Part shown: one piece after another, positions 17,710 through 27,135 of the stretch
Layout of the letters: every line of letters starts with the position of its first letter
Position numbering within the stretch: the stretch's first letter is position 1
Assembly: GCA_965203215.1 (NCBI GenBank)
Contig: CBDBBY010000001.1
Coordinates: 2,728,001-2,792,000 of the forward strand
Direction of reading: 5' to 3'
Origin: CBDBBY01 sp965203215
GTDB taxonomy: Bacteria; Pseudomonadota; Alphaproteobacteria; Rhodobacterales; Rhodobacteraceae
Length of the DNA: 64,000 nt
Made by a program: the position numbers and the translations under genes
Notes under the pieces: generated by a model
Database searches by the model: none
Told to the model about the DNA's origin: nothing
The model's input: only the letters and a program-made list of their open reading frames with translations

Positions 17710-18598
17710 CAACTTTACCGACAAAGTCGTGTCGTTCCGATCAATCAAGAGGGATCTGCCGTGTTCATCCGGGCGAAGATTCCTGTAACCGGGGAGAAAT
17801 CGCGTCACGGCATGCTGGAAGACTTCCAAGACCCTCCCAGCCGAGGAGCGTTCCTCGCTCAAGACCTGTCGCGAACGCATCTAAGCCGCAAACTCGCCGA
17901 GGCGGAGTTCCCGGCTCGACAGGGCACTCGAAAATGCACCCTTTACGCCCTCTGCGGCCGCGCTCTTCGAAGACGCCTTTTCGGAAGGAACCGCACGGTT
18001 TGTCGAGAACAGAACGACCAAGGGGCGGCCCCTTGGTTCTTCGCCGGTGGCGGTTGGCGGCTTTTCCTCGGCAAACCCTGACCTTTCAAGAGTGTCATGT
18101 ACCTGCCCGCGGTGTTTGCCTTTCTTGTCCTCGCGCACCGAGATCGTTTCTCTGGGCTTGTGTAAAACATAATTGTATCGCATCCCTGCTAAATCTTCGA
18201 CTTCGCAAGAAACATCCAAGACATCCGCTTTCAATCGAATGTCATCCGAGGAAAATGGTTTTCTGTATCTCCTAAGAGCGTGTCCGAGTATTCGTGACGT
18301 TGCCAATATACGCAGGCACATTGATATTGTGTAGCACAGCATATAGATATTTCATCCACAATTTTCTAGATGCTGTACAACAAATTTCCACCAAACTCAG
18401 CGGCGGCTATTTCTCGGACACGCTCCTAAGTTTGTTGACGTGCCCAACAACGTCGGAAAGACAGACGGCCAAGGCATCGATAACGGTGGTCTTGCCCACG
18501 CCGTTGACTCCGGCGATCAGATTGAACCCTGGCTGAAAGCAGAGCTCAGCCGCCTTTATCCGGCGGACATTCGCTAGTTTCAGGAATACGACCCTCAC
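17710..18598 (-). pseudogene. AAA-family ATPase associated with the type I RM genes, broken
   Basis: The N-terminus overlaps the hsdS stop by four bases. It reads MRVVFLKLANVRRIKAAEL and then Walker A AGVNGVGKTT. Removing the MITE at 18276-18425 plus one CTAA duplication joins HVNKLR to RYRKPFSSDD in perfect frame. The frame continues through PLVVLFSTNRAVPSEKASSK and ELRLGEFAA to an in-frame TAG at 17881-17883, where related proteins have Trp. It then goes on in the same frame (MRSRQVLSEERSSAGRVLEV, FLPGYRNLRPDEHGRSLLID). Near 17710 it runs into the dispersed repeat and the rest is lost, including the later ATPase motifs. Three independent lesions make this a clear pseudogene. Confidence 0.88.
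18276..18425. mobile_element. 150-bp MITE with IS5-like ends, inserted in the ATPase gene
   Basis: Perfect 13-bp terminal inverted repeats (GAGCGTGTCCGAG at 18276-18288 and its complement at 18413-18425) are flanked by a 4-bp direct repeat CTAA at 18272-18275 and 18426-18429. The interior is AT-rich and non-coding. End sequence and duplication (CTAA/TTAG) resemble IS5-family elements of the IS427 kind, so the element was probably mobilised in trans. Confidence 0.88.
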
Positions 18599-19200
18599 GC
18601 AGCACTTCCCACATCAATTTGGCCCGTAACCAACGCTGCAATGAGAGCGGCGCGACGTTCCTTGAGAAGAGTGACGGTGTCTCGGACTTTGACCAATAGC
18701 GCATCCAGCTTGGCTGTTTCGCGGTCGAGATAGTCGGCGATGGCACGCTGCCGACGCCGATGCGGAACCGGGACGCGCATATTCCCGATAAAGCCCCACT
18801 CGGCCCTCGGCATCTTGGATCCGAACGTCGAAGCATTTACCGCATCAATGAAATCCCGCCTAAGGCACGCATATCCAAGAAAACGGGATTCGACCTCGAC
18901 TGGCTTCATGACAAGGCATTCGGTCGTGGACCTGCCCGCGAACTCCGCCACCCAAACCTTGGCAAGGTACGGGCGCAACTTTCCGAATAGTACATCGCCT
19001 GGACTAAATACGTTGCTTTGGACGGTGTCGTCCATCGTTGCCGGCGACAAACTTTCAAAGAGCTTTCCCGTCCAAGGCTCGATATTCTCAAGCCCGACAT
19101 ACAGGCTTTCGCCTCCGTTCCCGTTTACCCGCGATTGCCTTGGCGAAACAATATGCTTCAGGCGTTTCGTCGGATATGGCAATGCGGTCCGCGCAGTCAC
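18595..19200 (-). CDS. hsdS: Type I restriction specificity subunit HsdS, half-length
   Basis: A 201-residue protein with a single target-recognition domain (LYVGLENIEPWTGKL, VFSPGDVLFGKLRPYLAKVW, FIDAVNASTFGSKMPRAEWGFIGNMRVPVP) followed directly by the conserved helical spacer and C-terminus (RQRAIADYLDRETAKLDALL...LLKERRAALIAALVTGQIDV). Normal HsdS has two recognition domains and about 400 residues. This is either a natural half-subunit that would dimerise or an internal deletion. The GTG start overlaps the hsdM stop (GTGA). Confidence 0.88.
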   Translation of the reverse strand: MTARTALPYPTKRLKHIVSPRQSRVNGNGGESLYVGLENIEPWTGKLFESLSPATMDDTVQSNVFSPGDVLFGKLRPYLAKVWVAEFAGRSTTECLVMKPVEVESRFLGYACLRRDFIDAVNASTFGSKMPRAEWGFIGNMRVPVPHRRRQRAIADYLDRETAKLDALLVKVRDTVTLLKERRAALIAALVTGQIDVGSAA

Positions 19201-21182
19201 TCCATCGTCTCCCGCAGCAAACGCGCGATCTGTTCCTCCGCAGCCTTCAAGTCGGCATCAATTTCCTCTAGCGGTCGGGATGGCGCATGCTTGTAGAAGT
19301 GGCGGTTGAAGGAGATTTCGTAGCCCACCTTATCCTTTTCCCTGTCCATCCAAGCGTCGGGCACATGCGGGCGAACCTCACGTTCGAAAAAGGCATCGAT
19401 ATCCTGCTTGAGAGGCACGTTCTCGAAATCGCGCAGCGCCGGGTCGGGTTCCCACCCACCGACGCGACCGCCGGAGGGAACCGGCTCTGCCTCCGAATCC
19501 TTGGCGGCAAACACGTCGCGGAATAGTTTCCTCTCCGCCGCCGTCCAACGAGATCCTTTGGCTAGAAGGATATTTTCGATACCGCGGCGTACGATGTCCC
19601 AATCGCGCATCGGCTCACGTCCCAGCACCGCGTCGACTGCCTGCACATCGTCCAGCAGATGGGGGCAGGCATCGAGGAAGCGGATCTTGTCGTCGACCGT
19701 CATCCTATACGCAAGCCGCAACGGGCGCTCGACAGTTATGCGGGTGTATCCAAAGTCCTGATTGTCGAAAATCTTCGAGCGGGCGTCCTCCTCCAACCGT
19801 CCATAGAGACGCACGATCTCGTCGATCTGGGCGTCAGTGATGTGGCGGCGTTTGTTTCCCAAACTGTGCTTATTCTCTGGTCCGCCGCCGAGAGTCCACG
19901 CGTCACGCGCGTCCACGAGTTGGACTCTCCCCTTGCGTCGCTGTTCCTTACGGTTGGTGACAATCCAGATATAGGTTCCGATTCCCGTGTTGTAGAACAT
20001 CTGCTCCGGAAGGGCGACGATGGCCTCCAGCCAGTCGTTCTCAATGAACCACCGGCGGATCCGGCTTTCGCCGGAACCCGCACCGCCGGCAAACATCGGA
20101 GAGCCGCTGAAGACGATGGCAAGCCGGGAACCATACTTGCGTTCTTCCGGCTGCAAGGGTTCGCGTTTGTCCCACATATGCTGGAGGAAAAGCAGCGAGC
20201 CATCGCTCACGCGCGGCAGACCGGCGCCGAAGCGGCCGGCGAAACCTTCCTTTTCGTGCTCGCGTCTGATTTCGTTCCGCTGCTTCTTCCAGTCCACGCC
20301 GAACGGCGGGTAGGTGAGAAAGTAGTCGAAGGTCTGGTCGGCGAACTTGTCCTCCGTGAGGCTGTCGCCGAAGCGAATGTTATCGCCGCCTCCATTGTGG
20401 TCGACCTGCTTCATCAACATGTCGGAGGCGGCGGTGGCATAGGCCCGCGTGTTGTAGTCTTGACCATAGACGAAAAGGCGGACGTCTGTGCGGTGTTCGC
20501 GCAGGTAGTTTTGCGCCTCGGCCAGCATTCCGCCGGTGCCGCAGGCCGGATCAAGCAGCGTGCGCGCCGTGCCAGGCGTGGCAAGCAGGTCATCGTCTTC
20601 AATGAACAGGATGCTCACCATCAGCCGAATCACTTCGCGCGGCGTAAAGTGGTCGCCGGCCGTCTCGTTGGCCAGCTCGTTGAACCGGCGGATCAGATTC
20701 TCGAAGATGAGGCCCATCTGCGAGTTTGGGACCCTGTCAGGATGAAGGTCCACGTCGCAAAACCGGGAGACCACGAAATAGAGGATGTTCGCTTGGTCCA
20801 TCTTGTCGATTTCGTTCTCGAATTCGAAATACTCAAAGATCCTGCGAACATTTTCCGAAAAGCCTTGGATGTAGGTGGCAAGATGTGGTGCGATCAGATC
20901 CGGATCCCCCTTCAGCCGATTGAAATCAAGCGGTGAATGGTTGTGGAAGCGTTGACCAGCCGCGGAGTTAAGTAAATCGTCCAGTGCTGCGCCGTCGAGC
21001 CTGTCTTTCAGGCGCTCGTACTCGACTAGAACCTGCGCCTTGGTAGCAGCGAGCACGCAATCAAAACGTCGCAACACTGTCATAGGCAGCATGACGCGCT
21101 CGTATTGCGGCGGGCGGTAAGGGCCGCGCAACAGATCGGCGGTCTGCCAAATCAAATTCGCGAAATCTATGCGGTCGACCAT
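19197..21182 (-). CDS. hsdM: Type I DNA methyltransferase subunit HsdM with altered catalytic motif
   Basis: About 661 residues from ATG 21182 (MVDRIDFANLIWQTADLLRG), where family similarity begins; the frame is open further upstream but that part looks unrelated. The N-terminal HsdM_N helical domain is followed by the N6-adenine methylase domain with the SAM motif LLDPACGTGGML. The catalytic motif IV, normally NPP(F/Y), reads YFLTYPPFGVDW here, with Tyr at about residue 291 (codon 20310-20312). An AAC-to-TAC change would explain it. Since the Asn is required for base methylation, activity is doubtful. No hsdR is in the window. The downstream order hsdS, ATPase is decayed. Confidence 0.92.
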   Translation of the reverse strand: MVDRIDFANLIWQTADLLRGPYRPPQYERVMLPMTVLRRFDCVLAATKAQVLVEYERLKDRLDGAALDDLLNSAAGQRFHNHSPLDFNRLKGDPDLIAPHLATYIQGFSENVRRIFEYFEFENEIDKMDQANILYFVVSRFCDVDLHPDRVPNSQMGLIFENLIRRFNELANETAGDHFTPREVIRLMVSILFIEDDDLLATPGTARTLLDPACGTGGMLAEAQNYLREHRTDVRLFVYGQDYNTRAYATAASDMLMKQVDHNGGGDNIRFGDSLTEDKFADQTFDYFLTYPPFGVDWKKQRNEIRREHEKEGFAGRFGAGLPRVSDGSLLFLQHMWDKREPLQPEERKYGSRLAIVFSGSPMFAGGAGSGESRIRRWFIENDWLEAIVALPEQMFYNTGIGTYIWIVTNRKEQRRKGRVQLVDARDAWTLGGGPENKHSLGNKRRHITDAQIDEIVRLYGRLEEDARSKIFDNQDFGYTRITVERPLRLAYRMTVDDKIRFLDACPHLLDDVQAVDAVLGREPMRDWDIVRRGIENILLAKGSRWTAAERKLFRDVFAAKDSEAEPVPSGGRVGGWEPDPALRDFENVPLKQDIDAFFEREVRPHVPDAWMDREKDKVGYEISFNRHFYKHAPSRPLEEIDADLKAAEEQIARLLRETME

Positions 21183-21267
21183 TCGTCGAACCGTTTCCGT
21201 ATAGGCAAGCAGGGAACGCCTGTGGCGACGAAGGCGCGGTTGAAATTCTTGCAATTCAATTTCATTC

Positions 21268-21570
21268 TCAGCCCGTTCCGACCAAGGCCAAAATCTGTTT
21301 TCCAGGGCGGTCCAGCCTTCTGATTTCACCCCGAACTTCCAGTTCGAGCTTGACCGTCGTCACGTGCCATCCGACCGAGCCCAATCTTGCCCGATCATCG
21401 TCGGCCAATTTAGCACCCGCCCGATCCGTCAATTCGGAAAAGGGCACTTCGCCATCGGCCAGCACTCGAAGGATCGCTTCGCGAACCGCGTCGAACTTCC
21501 ATTTCGGTATGCGCGTCGTTCCGGCTCGCCCAACGCTCGGAGTTCGACAAACAACCCGTTCTTCCGACAT
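21268..21570 (-). CDS. Conserved small protein, DUF6958-like
   Basis: 100 residues containing IPKWKFDAVREAILRVLADG, VPFSELTDRAGAKL and GSVGWHVTTVKLELEVRGEI. This pattern recurs in small conserved bacterial proteins and looks like a winged-helix fold. I recall it as DUF6958 but cannot verify that. It ends 85 bases before the chosen hsdM start on the same strand. Its function is unknown, and any link to the RM genes is positional. Confidence 0.6.
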   Translation of the reverse strand: MSEERVVCRTPSVGRAGTTRIPKWKFDAVREAILRVLADGEVPFSELTDRAGAKLADDDRARLGSVGWHVTTVKLELEVRGEIRRLDRPGKQILALVGTG

Positions 21571-22005
21571 TCGCTTTCTTTCGAACTACCGCTGATCTCT
21601 CTATTTATTGCGCAGGAAGCGACCGAGTTCCAGCGTCCAACTGCAAGACTTTTGAAATTGCTGCATTGAACTTCGCCGCCAAGCCGTTCCGGCAAACCAG
21701 ACGAGCTCCGGACATTTGCGAGAGCATGGCCAAGGCTCCTGCCCGCTTTATTCGACGTCGGCAGAAGGCTCGGCAAAATTTGATTCGCAAGCCATCCGCG
21801 TGCGTTGAGTTCCGATCTTTCCATTGACAGCCGACGGCTCGGATTCGGCGCTCGGCCGCGTTTTCCAGCGGATGCCGACTTCGAAAAAGATATTGGACTC
21901 CGGCAAATTGAATGTTGCACCCAATAGGCGTAACGATGCCGCAACTCGGATGCGTCATATTCCGATGGCGCAGAGACAAAACGAAAAAGAGGAGACAACG
22001 ACATC
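21571..22005. other. Intergenic region upstream of the TRAP operon
   Basis: No gene recognised on either strand. It should carry the promoter of the rightward dctP-type operon. A GAGGAG Shine-Dalgarno lies 11 bases before the dctP start. Confidence 0.4.
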
Positions 22006-22983
22006 ATGCGCGCAACCACATTGATCGCCGCCGCGAGCCTTGCGCTGGCCGGTTCAGCCGCGGGCGCTCAAACGGTCTGGAACATGGCCACCGCCTACAA
22101 GGACGACAACTTCCATACGCAGAACATCGCGATGTTCGCGGAAGATGTCGAAGAAATGACCGGAGGAGAGCTGCGGATCGTGCTTCACACGAACGCCTCG
22201 CTTCTGAAAATGCCGGAAATCAAGCGAGGGATTCAGACCGGACAAGTGCAAGCAGGCGAAATTCTGCTTTCCGCCTACGGCTCGGAGGATCCGTTCTTCG
22301 AAGTCGACGGCATTCCGTTCCTGTCGCAAGGCCAAATGACGGCTTGGCAAGTTTACGAGCTTACGCTGCCGTACATTGCCGAAACACTTGACGAGCAAGG
22401 GCTGATGCCGCTGTTCTCGGTTCCTTGGCAGGGCCAAGGCCTCTATGCCCAGAAGCCGATCAATTCCGCGAGCGACTTCGAGGGCGTCAAGTTTCGTGCG
22501 TACAACGCGCTCACCGCCCGCTTGGCGGAGTTGATGGGAGCGATCCCGACCACCGTGCAATCGGCGGAAGTGCCGCAGGCTTTCGCTACCGGCGTCGTGT
22601 CGGCGATGGTCACTTCGGCAACGACGGGCAACGACACCAAGGCATGGGATTTCACGACGCATTTCTACGATGTGAACGCGATGAACAACAAGAACATGGT
22701 CATCGCGAACCGCGATGCATTCGATTCGCTTTCCGACGACGCCCAAGCTGCGGTGCTCGCCGCTGCCGCGAAGGCGGAAGCCCGCGGCTGGGTCATGAGC
22801 AACGCCTTGCAGGCAGGTTTGACGGCCAACCTTGCCGCCAACGGAATGACCGTGTCCCCTCCGGGCGCGCAACTGCTTGAAGAACTGAAGGCGATCGGAC
22901 GCCAGATGGTCGATGAATGGCTCCAAAAAGCAGGCGATCGCGGTGCTGAATTCATCGCGGACTACCAGGCGATCAGCAACTGA
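22006..22983 (+). CDS. dctP: TRAP transporter periplasmic substrate-binding protein (DctP family)
   Basis: 325 residues. A Sec signal peptide is clear, with cleavage near AGAQ/TVW at residue 22. The mature protein shows DctP features: MATAYKDDNFHTQNIAMFAEDVEEMTGGEL at its start and the substrate-contact region FEGVKFRAYNALTARLAELMGA. It binds a carboxylate ligand in the periplasm and delivers it to the DctQM permease encoded next. Gene context (HyuAB downstream) suggests a cyclic amide, hydantoin or N-carbamoyl compound, but this is inference. Confidence 0.92.
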   Translation: MRATTLIAAASLALAGSAAGAQTVWNMATAYKDDNFHTQNIAMFAEDVEEMTGGELRIVLHTNASLLKMPEIKRGIQTGQVQAGEILLSAYGSEDPFFEVDGIPFLSQGQMTAWQVYELTLPYIAETLDEQGLMPLFSVPWQGQGLYAQKPINSASDFEGVKFRAYNALTARLAELMGAIPTTVQSAEVPQAFATGVVSAMVTSATTGNDTKAWDFTTHFYDVNAMNNKNMVIANRDAFDSLSDDAQAAVLAAAAKAEARGWVMSNALQAGLTANLAANGMTVSPPGAQLLEELKAIGRQMVDEWLQKAGDRGAEFIADYQAISN

Positions 22984-23004
22984 GCGCATGATCCGCCCGA
23001 TCCG

Positions 23005-23559
23005 ATGCGGATAATTCGAAAATCGTTGGACGGCCTCTATCTTTGGAGCGCATATGTAGGGGCCGCCTTCATCGTCGGGATCGGAGTGCTGATCACGGCG
23101 CAGGTGATCGGCCGCGAAATCGGCACGCAGGTCAAAGGAGCCGACGATCTGACCGCGTGGAGCGTTGTCGCTGCCGGCTTCCTGCCTCTCGCGCACACCT
23201 ACAGAAGAAACGGGCAGATCCGGGTGACGCTTTTGATCGAGCGGTTCAGCGGCGGAGCTCGACGCGTTGCGGAATTGCTTGCGTTGCTCATGGCCGTCTT
23301 TTTCGTGGGTTTCCTGTCCTATTCCGCATCCGACATGGTTTGGGATTCATTCCGGTTCAAAGATCTTTCGAACGGACTGATCGTTGTTCCGCTTTGGATT
23401 CCCCAGATCTCCGTCGCAGTCGGAACCCTCATCCTGCTCATTGCGATCCTGGACGACGTCGTGCATTCGATGCTCGGCGGCGAGCCGTCGTACTTGGCCG
23501 CCGCCCGCGAAAACGCCGAACAGTTTCCCGAAATGAGCAGCCCGCCGGGCCCCGACTGA
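23005..23559 (+). CDS. dctQ: TRAP transporter small permease (DctQ family)
   Basis: 184 residues with four predicted transmembrane segments: YVGAAFIVGIGVLITAQVI, LTAWSVVAAGFLPLAHTY, LLALLMAVFFVGFLSYSA and IPQISVAVGTLILLIAIL. The loop between helices 2 and 3 (YRRNGQIRVTLLIERF) is the DctQ hallmark. It partners with DctM for sodium-driven uptake. It starts 21 bases after dctP. Confidence 0.9.
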   Translation: MRIIRKSLDGLYLWSAYVGAAFIVGIGVLITAQVIGREIGTQVKGADDLTAWSVVAAGFLPLAHTYRRNGQIRVTLLIERFSGGARRVAELLALLMAVFFVGFLSYSASDMVWDSFRFKDLSNGLIVVPLWIPQISVAVGTLILLIAILDDVVHSMLGGEPSYLAAARENAEQFPEMSSPPGPD

Positions 23560-23664
23560 TGTTCGCGCCGACCTGTCGCAGTTTTAAGTCGGCCGGCCCC
23601 GCGCCGCGTTGACCGCAGCGCATGCGTTTGCCTATGCCGCTCGAACCATAAGAGTGAACTGAGG

Positions 23665-24969
23665 ATGTCTCCGGAAACAGCGCAAATCGCTCTCGTCCTT
23701 CTGGTCGCGCTCTTCGCATTTTTGGGATCGGGGCTTTGGATAGCCTTGTCCTTGCTTGGAGTCGGATGGGTCGGGCTGACGATTTTCACCTCCGTGCCGG
23801 TGGAGAAGGCGATGGCCACGTCCATCTGGCAGGCGAACGCATCCTGGGCATTGGCGGCGTTGCCGCTGTTCATTTGGATGGGCGAAATATTGTTCCGGGC
23901 AAAACTGTCGGAGATACTGTTCCGCGGCCTGACGCCCTGGCTCGGATGGCTGCCGGGCCGGCTGCTTCACGTCAATGTGGCGGGATGCGGAATATTCGCG
24001 GCGGTCTGCGGCTCATCCGCCGCGACAGCCGCGACTATCGGTCGAATGTCCCTGCCGGAACTCGACGCAAGGGGATATGATCGCAGCCTGTCCGTCGGCA
24101 GTCTCGCCGGATCGGGGACGCTCGGTCTGCTGATACCGCCGTCCATCATAATGATCGTTTACGGAGTGTCAGCGGACGTATCGATCATCCGGCTCTTCCT
24201 CGCCGGGATCATCCCAGGCTTGATGCTCATGGCGCTGTTCATGGGCTACATCGTCGTTGCGGCGCTCGTTCGGAAAGGCGTGGCTCCTGTCGAAGCCGTC
24301 AAGACCACGTTCGCTGAAAAGCTGCGCCTTTCAAAAGGGCTGATACCGGTGGTGCTGCTGATCGGAGCAGTGATCGGATCAATTTACGCGGGCATCGCGA
24401 CAGCGACGGAGGCGGCGGCCGGCGGCGTGATCGGCGCATTGCTGCTCGCGGCGGCAACAGGTTCTTTATCATGGACCATGTTCCGGGAAAGCCTGCTTTC
24501 AGCGACTCGGCTGTCCTGCATGATTTTCATGATCCTTTCAGGCGCGGCGTTTCTGACGACCTCGCTGGCCTATACCGGCATCCCTGCGGCGGTCGCGGAA
24601 TGGGTGGCCGCTCTCGAACTGCATCCCTACGCGCTCATGGCCGCCTTGTGCGTGCTGTATGTCGTGCTCGGGTGCTTCATCGAAGGGATTTCGATGATCG
24701 TGCTTACTGCGACAGTCGTGCTTCCGCTGGTTACTCAAGCCGGTTTCGACCTGCTTTGGTTCGGCGTGTTCATCATCATGGTTGTGGAGACGGCGCAGAT
24801 CACGCCTCCCTTGGGTTTCAACCTATTCGTGATTCAGGGCCTGACGGGACTCAACATCGGACGGGTCGCCGTTTCCGCCGTGCCGTTCTTCGTCCTGCTG
24901 CTCGTCGGCATCGTTCTCATAACGGCGTTTCCGGGATTGGTCACGTGGCTGCCGTCGACTCTGGATTGA
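23665..24969 (+). CDS. dctM: TRAP transporter large permease (DctM family)
   Basis: 434 residues, with about twelve membrane segments forming the transport channel. Typical features are the N-terminal LFAFLGSGLWIALSLLGVGW, the conserved AAVCGSSAATAATIGRMSLPEL with GSLAGSGTLGLLIPPSI, and near the end VVETAQITPPLGFNLFVIQGL. Family length is normal. About 105 bases separate it from dctQ, with no clear terminator. Confidence 0.93.
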   Translation: MSPETAQIALVLLVALFAFLGSGLWIALSLLGVGWVGLTIFTSVPVEKAMATSIWQANASWALAALPLFIWMGEILFRAKLSEILFRGLTPWLGWLPGRLLHVNVAGCGIFAAVCGSSAATAATIGRMSLPELDARGYDRSLSVGSLAGSGTLGLLIPPSIIMIVYGVSADVSIIRLFLAGIIPGLMLMALFMGYIVVAALVRKGVAPVEAVKTTFAEKLRLSKGLIPVVLLIGAVIGSIYAGIATATEAAAGGVIGALLLAAATGSLSWTMFRESLLSATRLSCMIFMILSGAAFLTTSLAYTGIPAAVAEWVAALELHPYALMAALCVLYVVLGCFIEGISMIVLTATVVLPLVTQAGFDLLWFGVFIIMVVETAQITPPLGFNLFVIQGLTGLNIGRVAVSAVPFFVLLLVGIVLITAFPGLVTWLPSTLD

Positions 24970-25017
24970 CGGCGGCGCAATAGGCGGACCGGGACGAGCG
25001 GAGTCGCTTCAGGAAAA

Positions 25018-27135
25018 ATGATGTCAGAGTTCGGCGGCGCAAGCGCTTTCGGGAGGATCGGGGTCGATATCGGCGGCACTTTTACAGACGTCGCGCTGGA
25101 AGCCGGCGAGAGCCGGGCCACCCGCAAACTGCTGACGACATCCGAAAACCCTGCAGACGCCTGCATGAAGGGCATCGACGCCGCAATGGCCGAGGTCGAT
25201 CTCTCGCCGGAAAACATCGGCGTGATCATCCATGGAACCACGCTTGCAACGAACGCGATCATCGAGCGGAAAGGCGCCGTGGCTTCGTTGCTGACAACCG
25301 AGGGGTTCCGCGACACGATTGAAATCGGGACGGAAGGCCGGCCGGAGCAGTACGACATCAATATCATAAAGCCTGCGCCGCTCGTCCCTCGGCGGCGGCG
25401 ATTCACGGTCCGCGAGCGGCTCGACCGAGACGGGCGAGCTTTGCTGCCGATCAGGGAATCGGACTTGGAGAAACTGCTCCCGGCTCTCGACGCCGCAGGC
25501 ACGGAATCGCTCGCGATCGGGTTTCTGCATTCATACGTCAATCCGGCGCACGAGCATTCGGCGCGCGATTTCTTCAAAGTTCGCAGGCCTGAATGGCCGA
25601 TTTCGATTTCGTCGGACATTTCGCCTGAATTCCGCGAGTTCGAACGGTTCTCGACGACCTGCGCGAACGCGTACGTGCTTCCGCTCGTCACGACGTATCT
25701 CTCCGAGTTCCGGCGCACCTTGGACGCGCGCGGGTTTCGCTGCCCCCTTCTGCTCATGACTTCAAGCGGCGGACTCGCGACGATGGAAACAGCGCGCCGG
25801 CTACCTGTTCGACTCGTGGAATCCGGGCCGGCGGGCGGAGCCATTTTTGCCGGCGTCATCGCGCGGTCGAACGGCATAGACCGGGCGATTTCATTCGACA
25901 TGGGCGGAACGACCGCAAAACTCTGCATGCTCGAAGGCGGCGTCGCGCAAACAAGCAGACGCTTCGAAGTCGCGAGAGTATACCGGTTCCGCAAGGACAG
26001 CGGATTGCCGCTCAGGATACCCGTAATCGACATGGTGGAGATCGGAGCTGGCGGCGGTTCGATCGCGCACGTCGACGAATTGGGCAGAATCGCGGTCGGA
26101 CCCGAGAGCGCGGGATCGGACCCCGGACCGGCTTGCTACGGCAATGGCGGCAAGCGCGCCACCGTGACCGATGCAAACCTGCTGATCGGGCGAATCGATC
26201 CGAAAAGGTTCGCCGGCGGCGATATGGGACTTGATGTCGCCGCGGCAAAAAATGCGCTGGCCGACGACGTCGGAACCCCGCTGGAGCTCGGCGATGCGCC
26301 GGCCGCTTTCGGCGTGACCGAAATGGTATGCGAGAACATGGCAAGCGCAGCACGGGTGCACGCAATTGAGAGCGGCAAGAATGCAGACGGCCGCACATTG
26401 ATTGCTTTCGGCGGGGCCGCTCCGCTCCATGCTTGCCAGATCGCCGACAAATTGGGAATCAAGAGAATCCTCGTGCCTGCGAACGCAGCGGTCGGATCGG
26501 CGATAGGGTTTCTGAGAGCGCCTATTTCCTTCGAGATCGTGCGGACTGTCTATCAGGCGCTCGACGACTTCGACATCCGGCTCACGAATGAAATCTGCGA
26601 ATCCATGGAAGCCGAAGCAGTTCGCTGCGTGCGGGAGGGAGCCGGAATCGACGGACATATCTCGACCCGCCGGCAGGCGTACATGCGATATCAAGGCCAA
26701 GGCCACGAGATAGCCGTGGATGTGCCGATGGATCAGCTCGGCCGCGACGCCGCGAAGATGCTGCAAGAGCTGTTCGACGCGGAATACCGGAAGGTCTTCG
26801 GACGCAATGTCGGCGGGATCGCGAGAGGCGAGGTCGTGACTTGGAGCGTCACTGCATCGACGCCGCCCCATCCCGATGCAGTGTCGCCGCTCGACAAAGT
26901 GTCTGCGGAAAAGCTGGACGACCGGATGGCTTTTGACGTTCCGGAAGGCGCGATGAAACCCCACGCCGCAATCCTGCGGGAAACAATGAAACCCGGAGAA
27001 GCCGTCGACGGCCCCGCGATCATCATCGAAAGCGGAACGTCGACGGTCGTTTCATCGTCATTCGCCGCGCGCGCGATCGCTACGGGCGATCTCGAGCTGA
27101 TCCGCAAGCCGGCAAGTCGGGGGCGCGGCGGATGA
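25018..27135 (+). CDS. hyuA: HyuA-type hydantoinase/oxoprolinase subunit A
   Basis: 705 residues of the ATP-dependent N-methylhydantoinase A / 5-oxoprolinase / acetone carboxylase beta family. The two actin-like phosphate-binding signatures are IGVDIGGTFTDVALEAG at the N-terminus and ISFDMGGTTAKLCMLEGG near residue 290. GAGGGSIA, with the family metal-site region, follows. The enzyme couples ATP hydrolysis to opening of a cyclic amide. Its gene overlaps hyuB by four bases (ATGA), and the two proteins act as a complex. The TRAP importer upstream probably supplies the substrate. Confidence 0.92.
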   Translation: MMSEFGGASAFGRIGVDIGGTFTDVALEAGESRATRKLLTTSENPADACMKGIDAAMAEVDLSPENIGVIIHGTTLATNAIIERKGAVASLLTTEGFRDTIEIGTEGRPEQYDINIIKPAPLVPRRRRFTVRERLDRDGRALLPIRESDLEKLLPALDAAGTESLAIGFLHSYVNPAHEHSARDFFKVRRPEWPISISSDISPEFREFERFSTTCANAYVLPLVTTYLSEFRRTLDARGFRCPLLLMTSSGGLATMETARRLPVRLVESGPAGGAIFAGVIARSNGIDRAISFDMGGTTAKLCMLEGGVAQTSRRFEVARVYRFRKDSGLPLRIPVIDMVEIGAGGGSIAHVDELGRIAVGPESAGSDPGPACYGNGGKRATVTDANLLIGRIDPKRFAGGDMGLDVAAAKNALADDVGTPLELGDAPAAFGVTEMVCENMASAARVHAIESGKNADGRTLIAFGGAAPLHACQIADKLGIKRILVPANAAVGSAIGFLRAPISFEIVRTVYQALDDFDIRLTNEICESMEAEAVRCVREGAGIDGHISTRRQAYMRYQGQGHEIAVDVPMDQLGRDAAKMLQELFDAEYRKVFGRNVGGIARGEVVTWSVTASTPPHPDAVSPLDKVSAEKLDDRMAFDVPEGAMKPHAAILRETMKPGEAVDGPAIIIESGTSTVVSSSFAARAIATGDLELIRKPASRGRGG

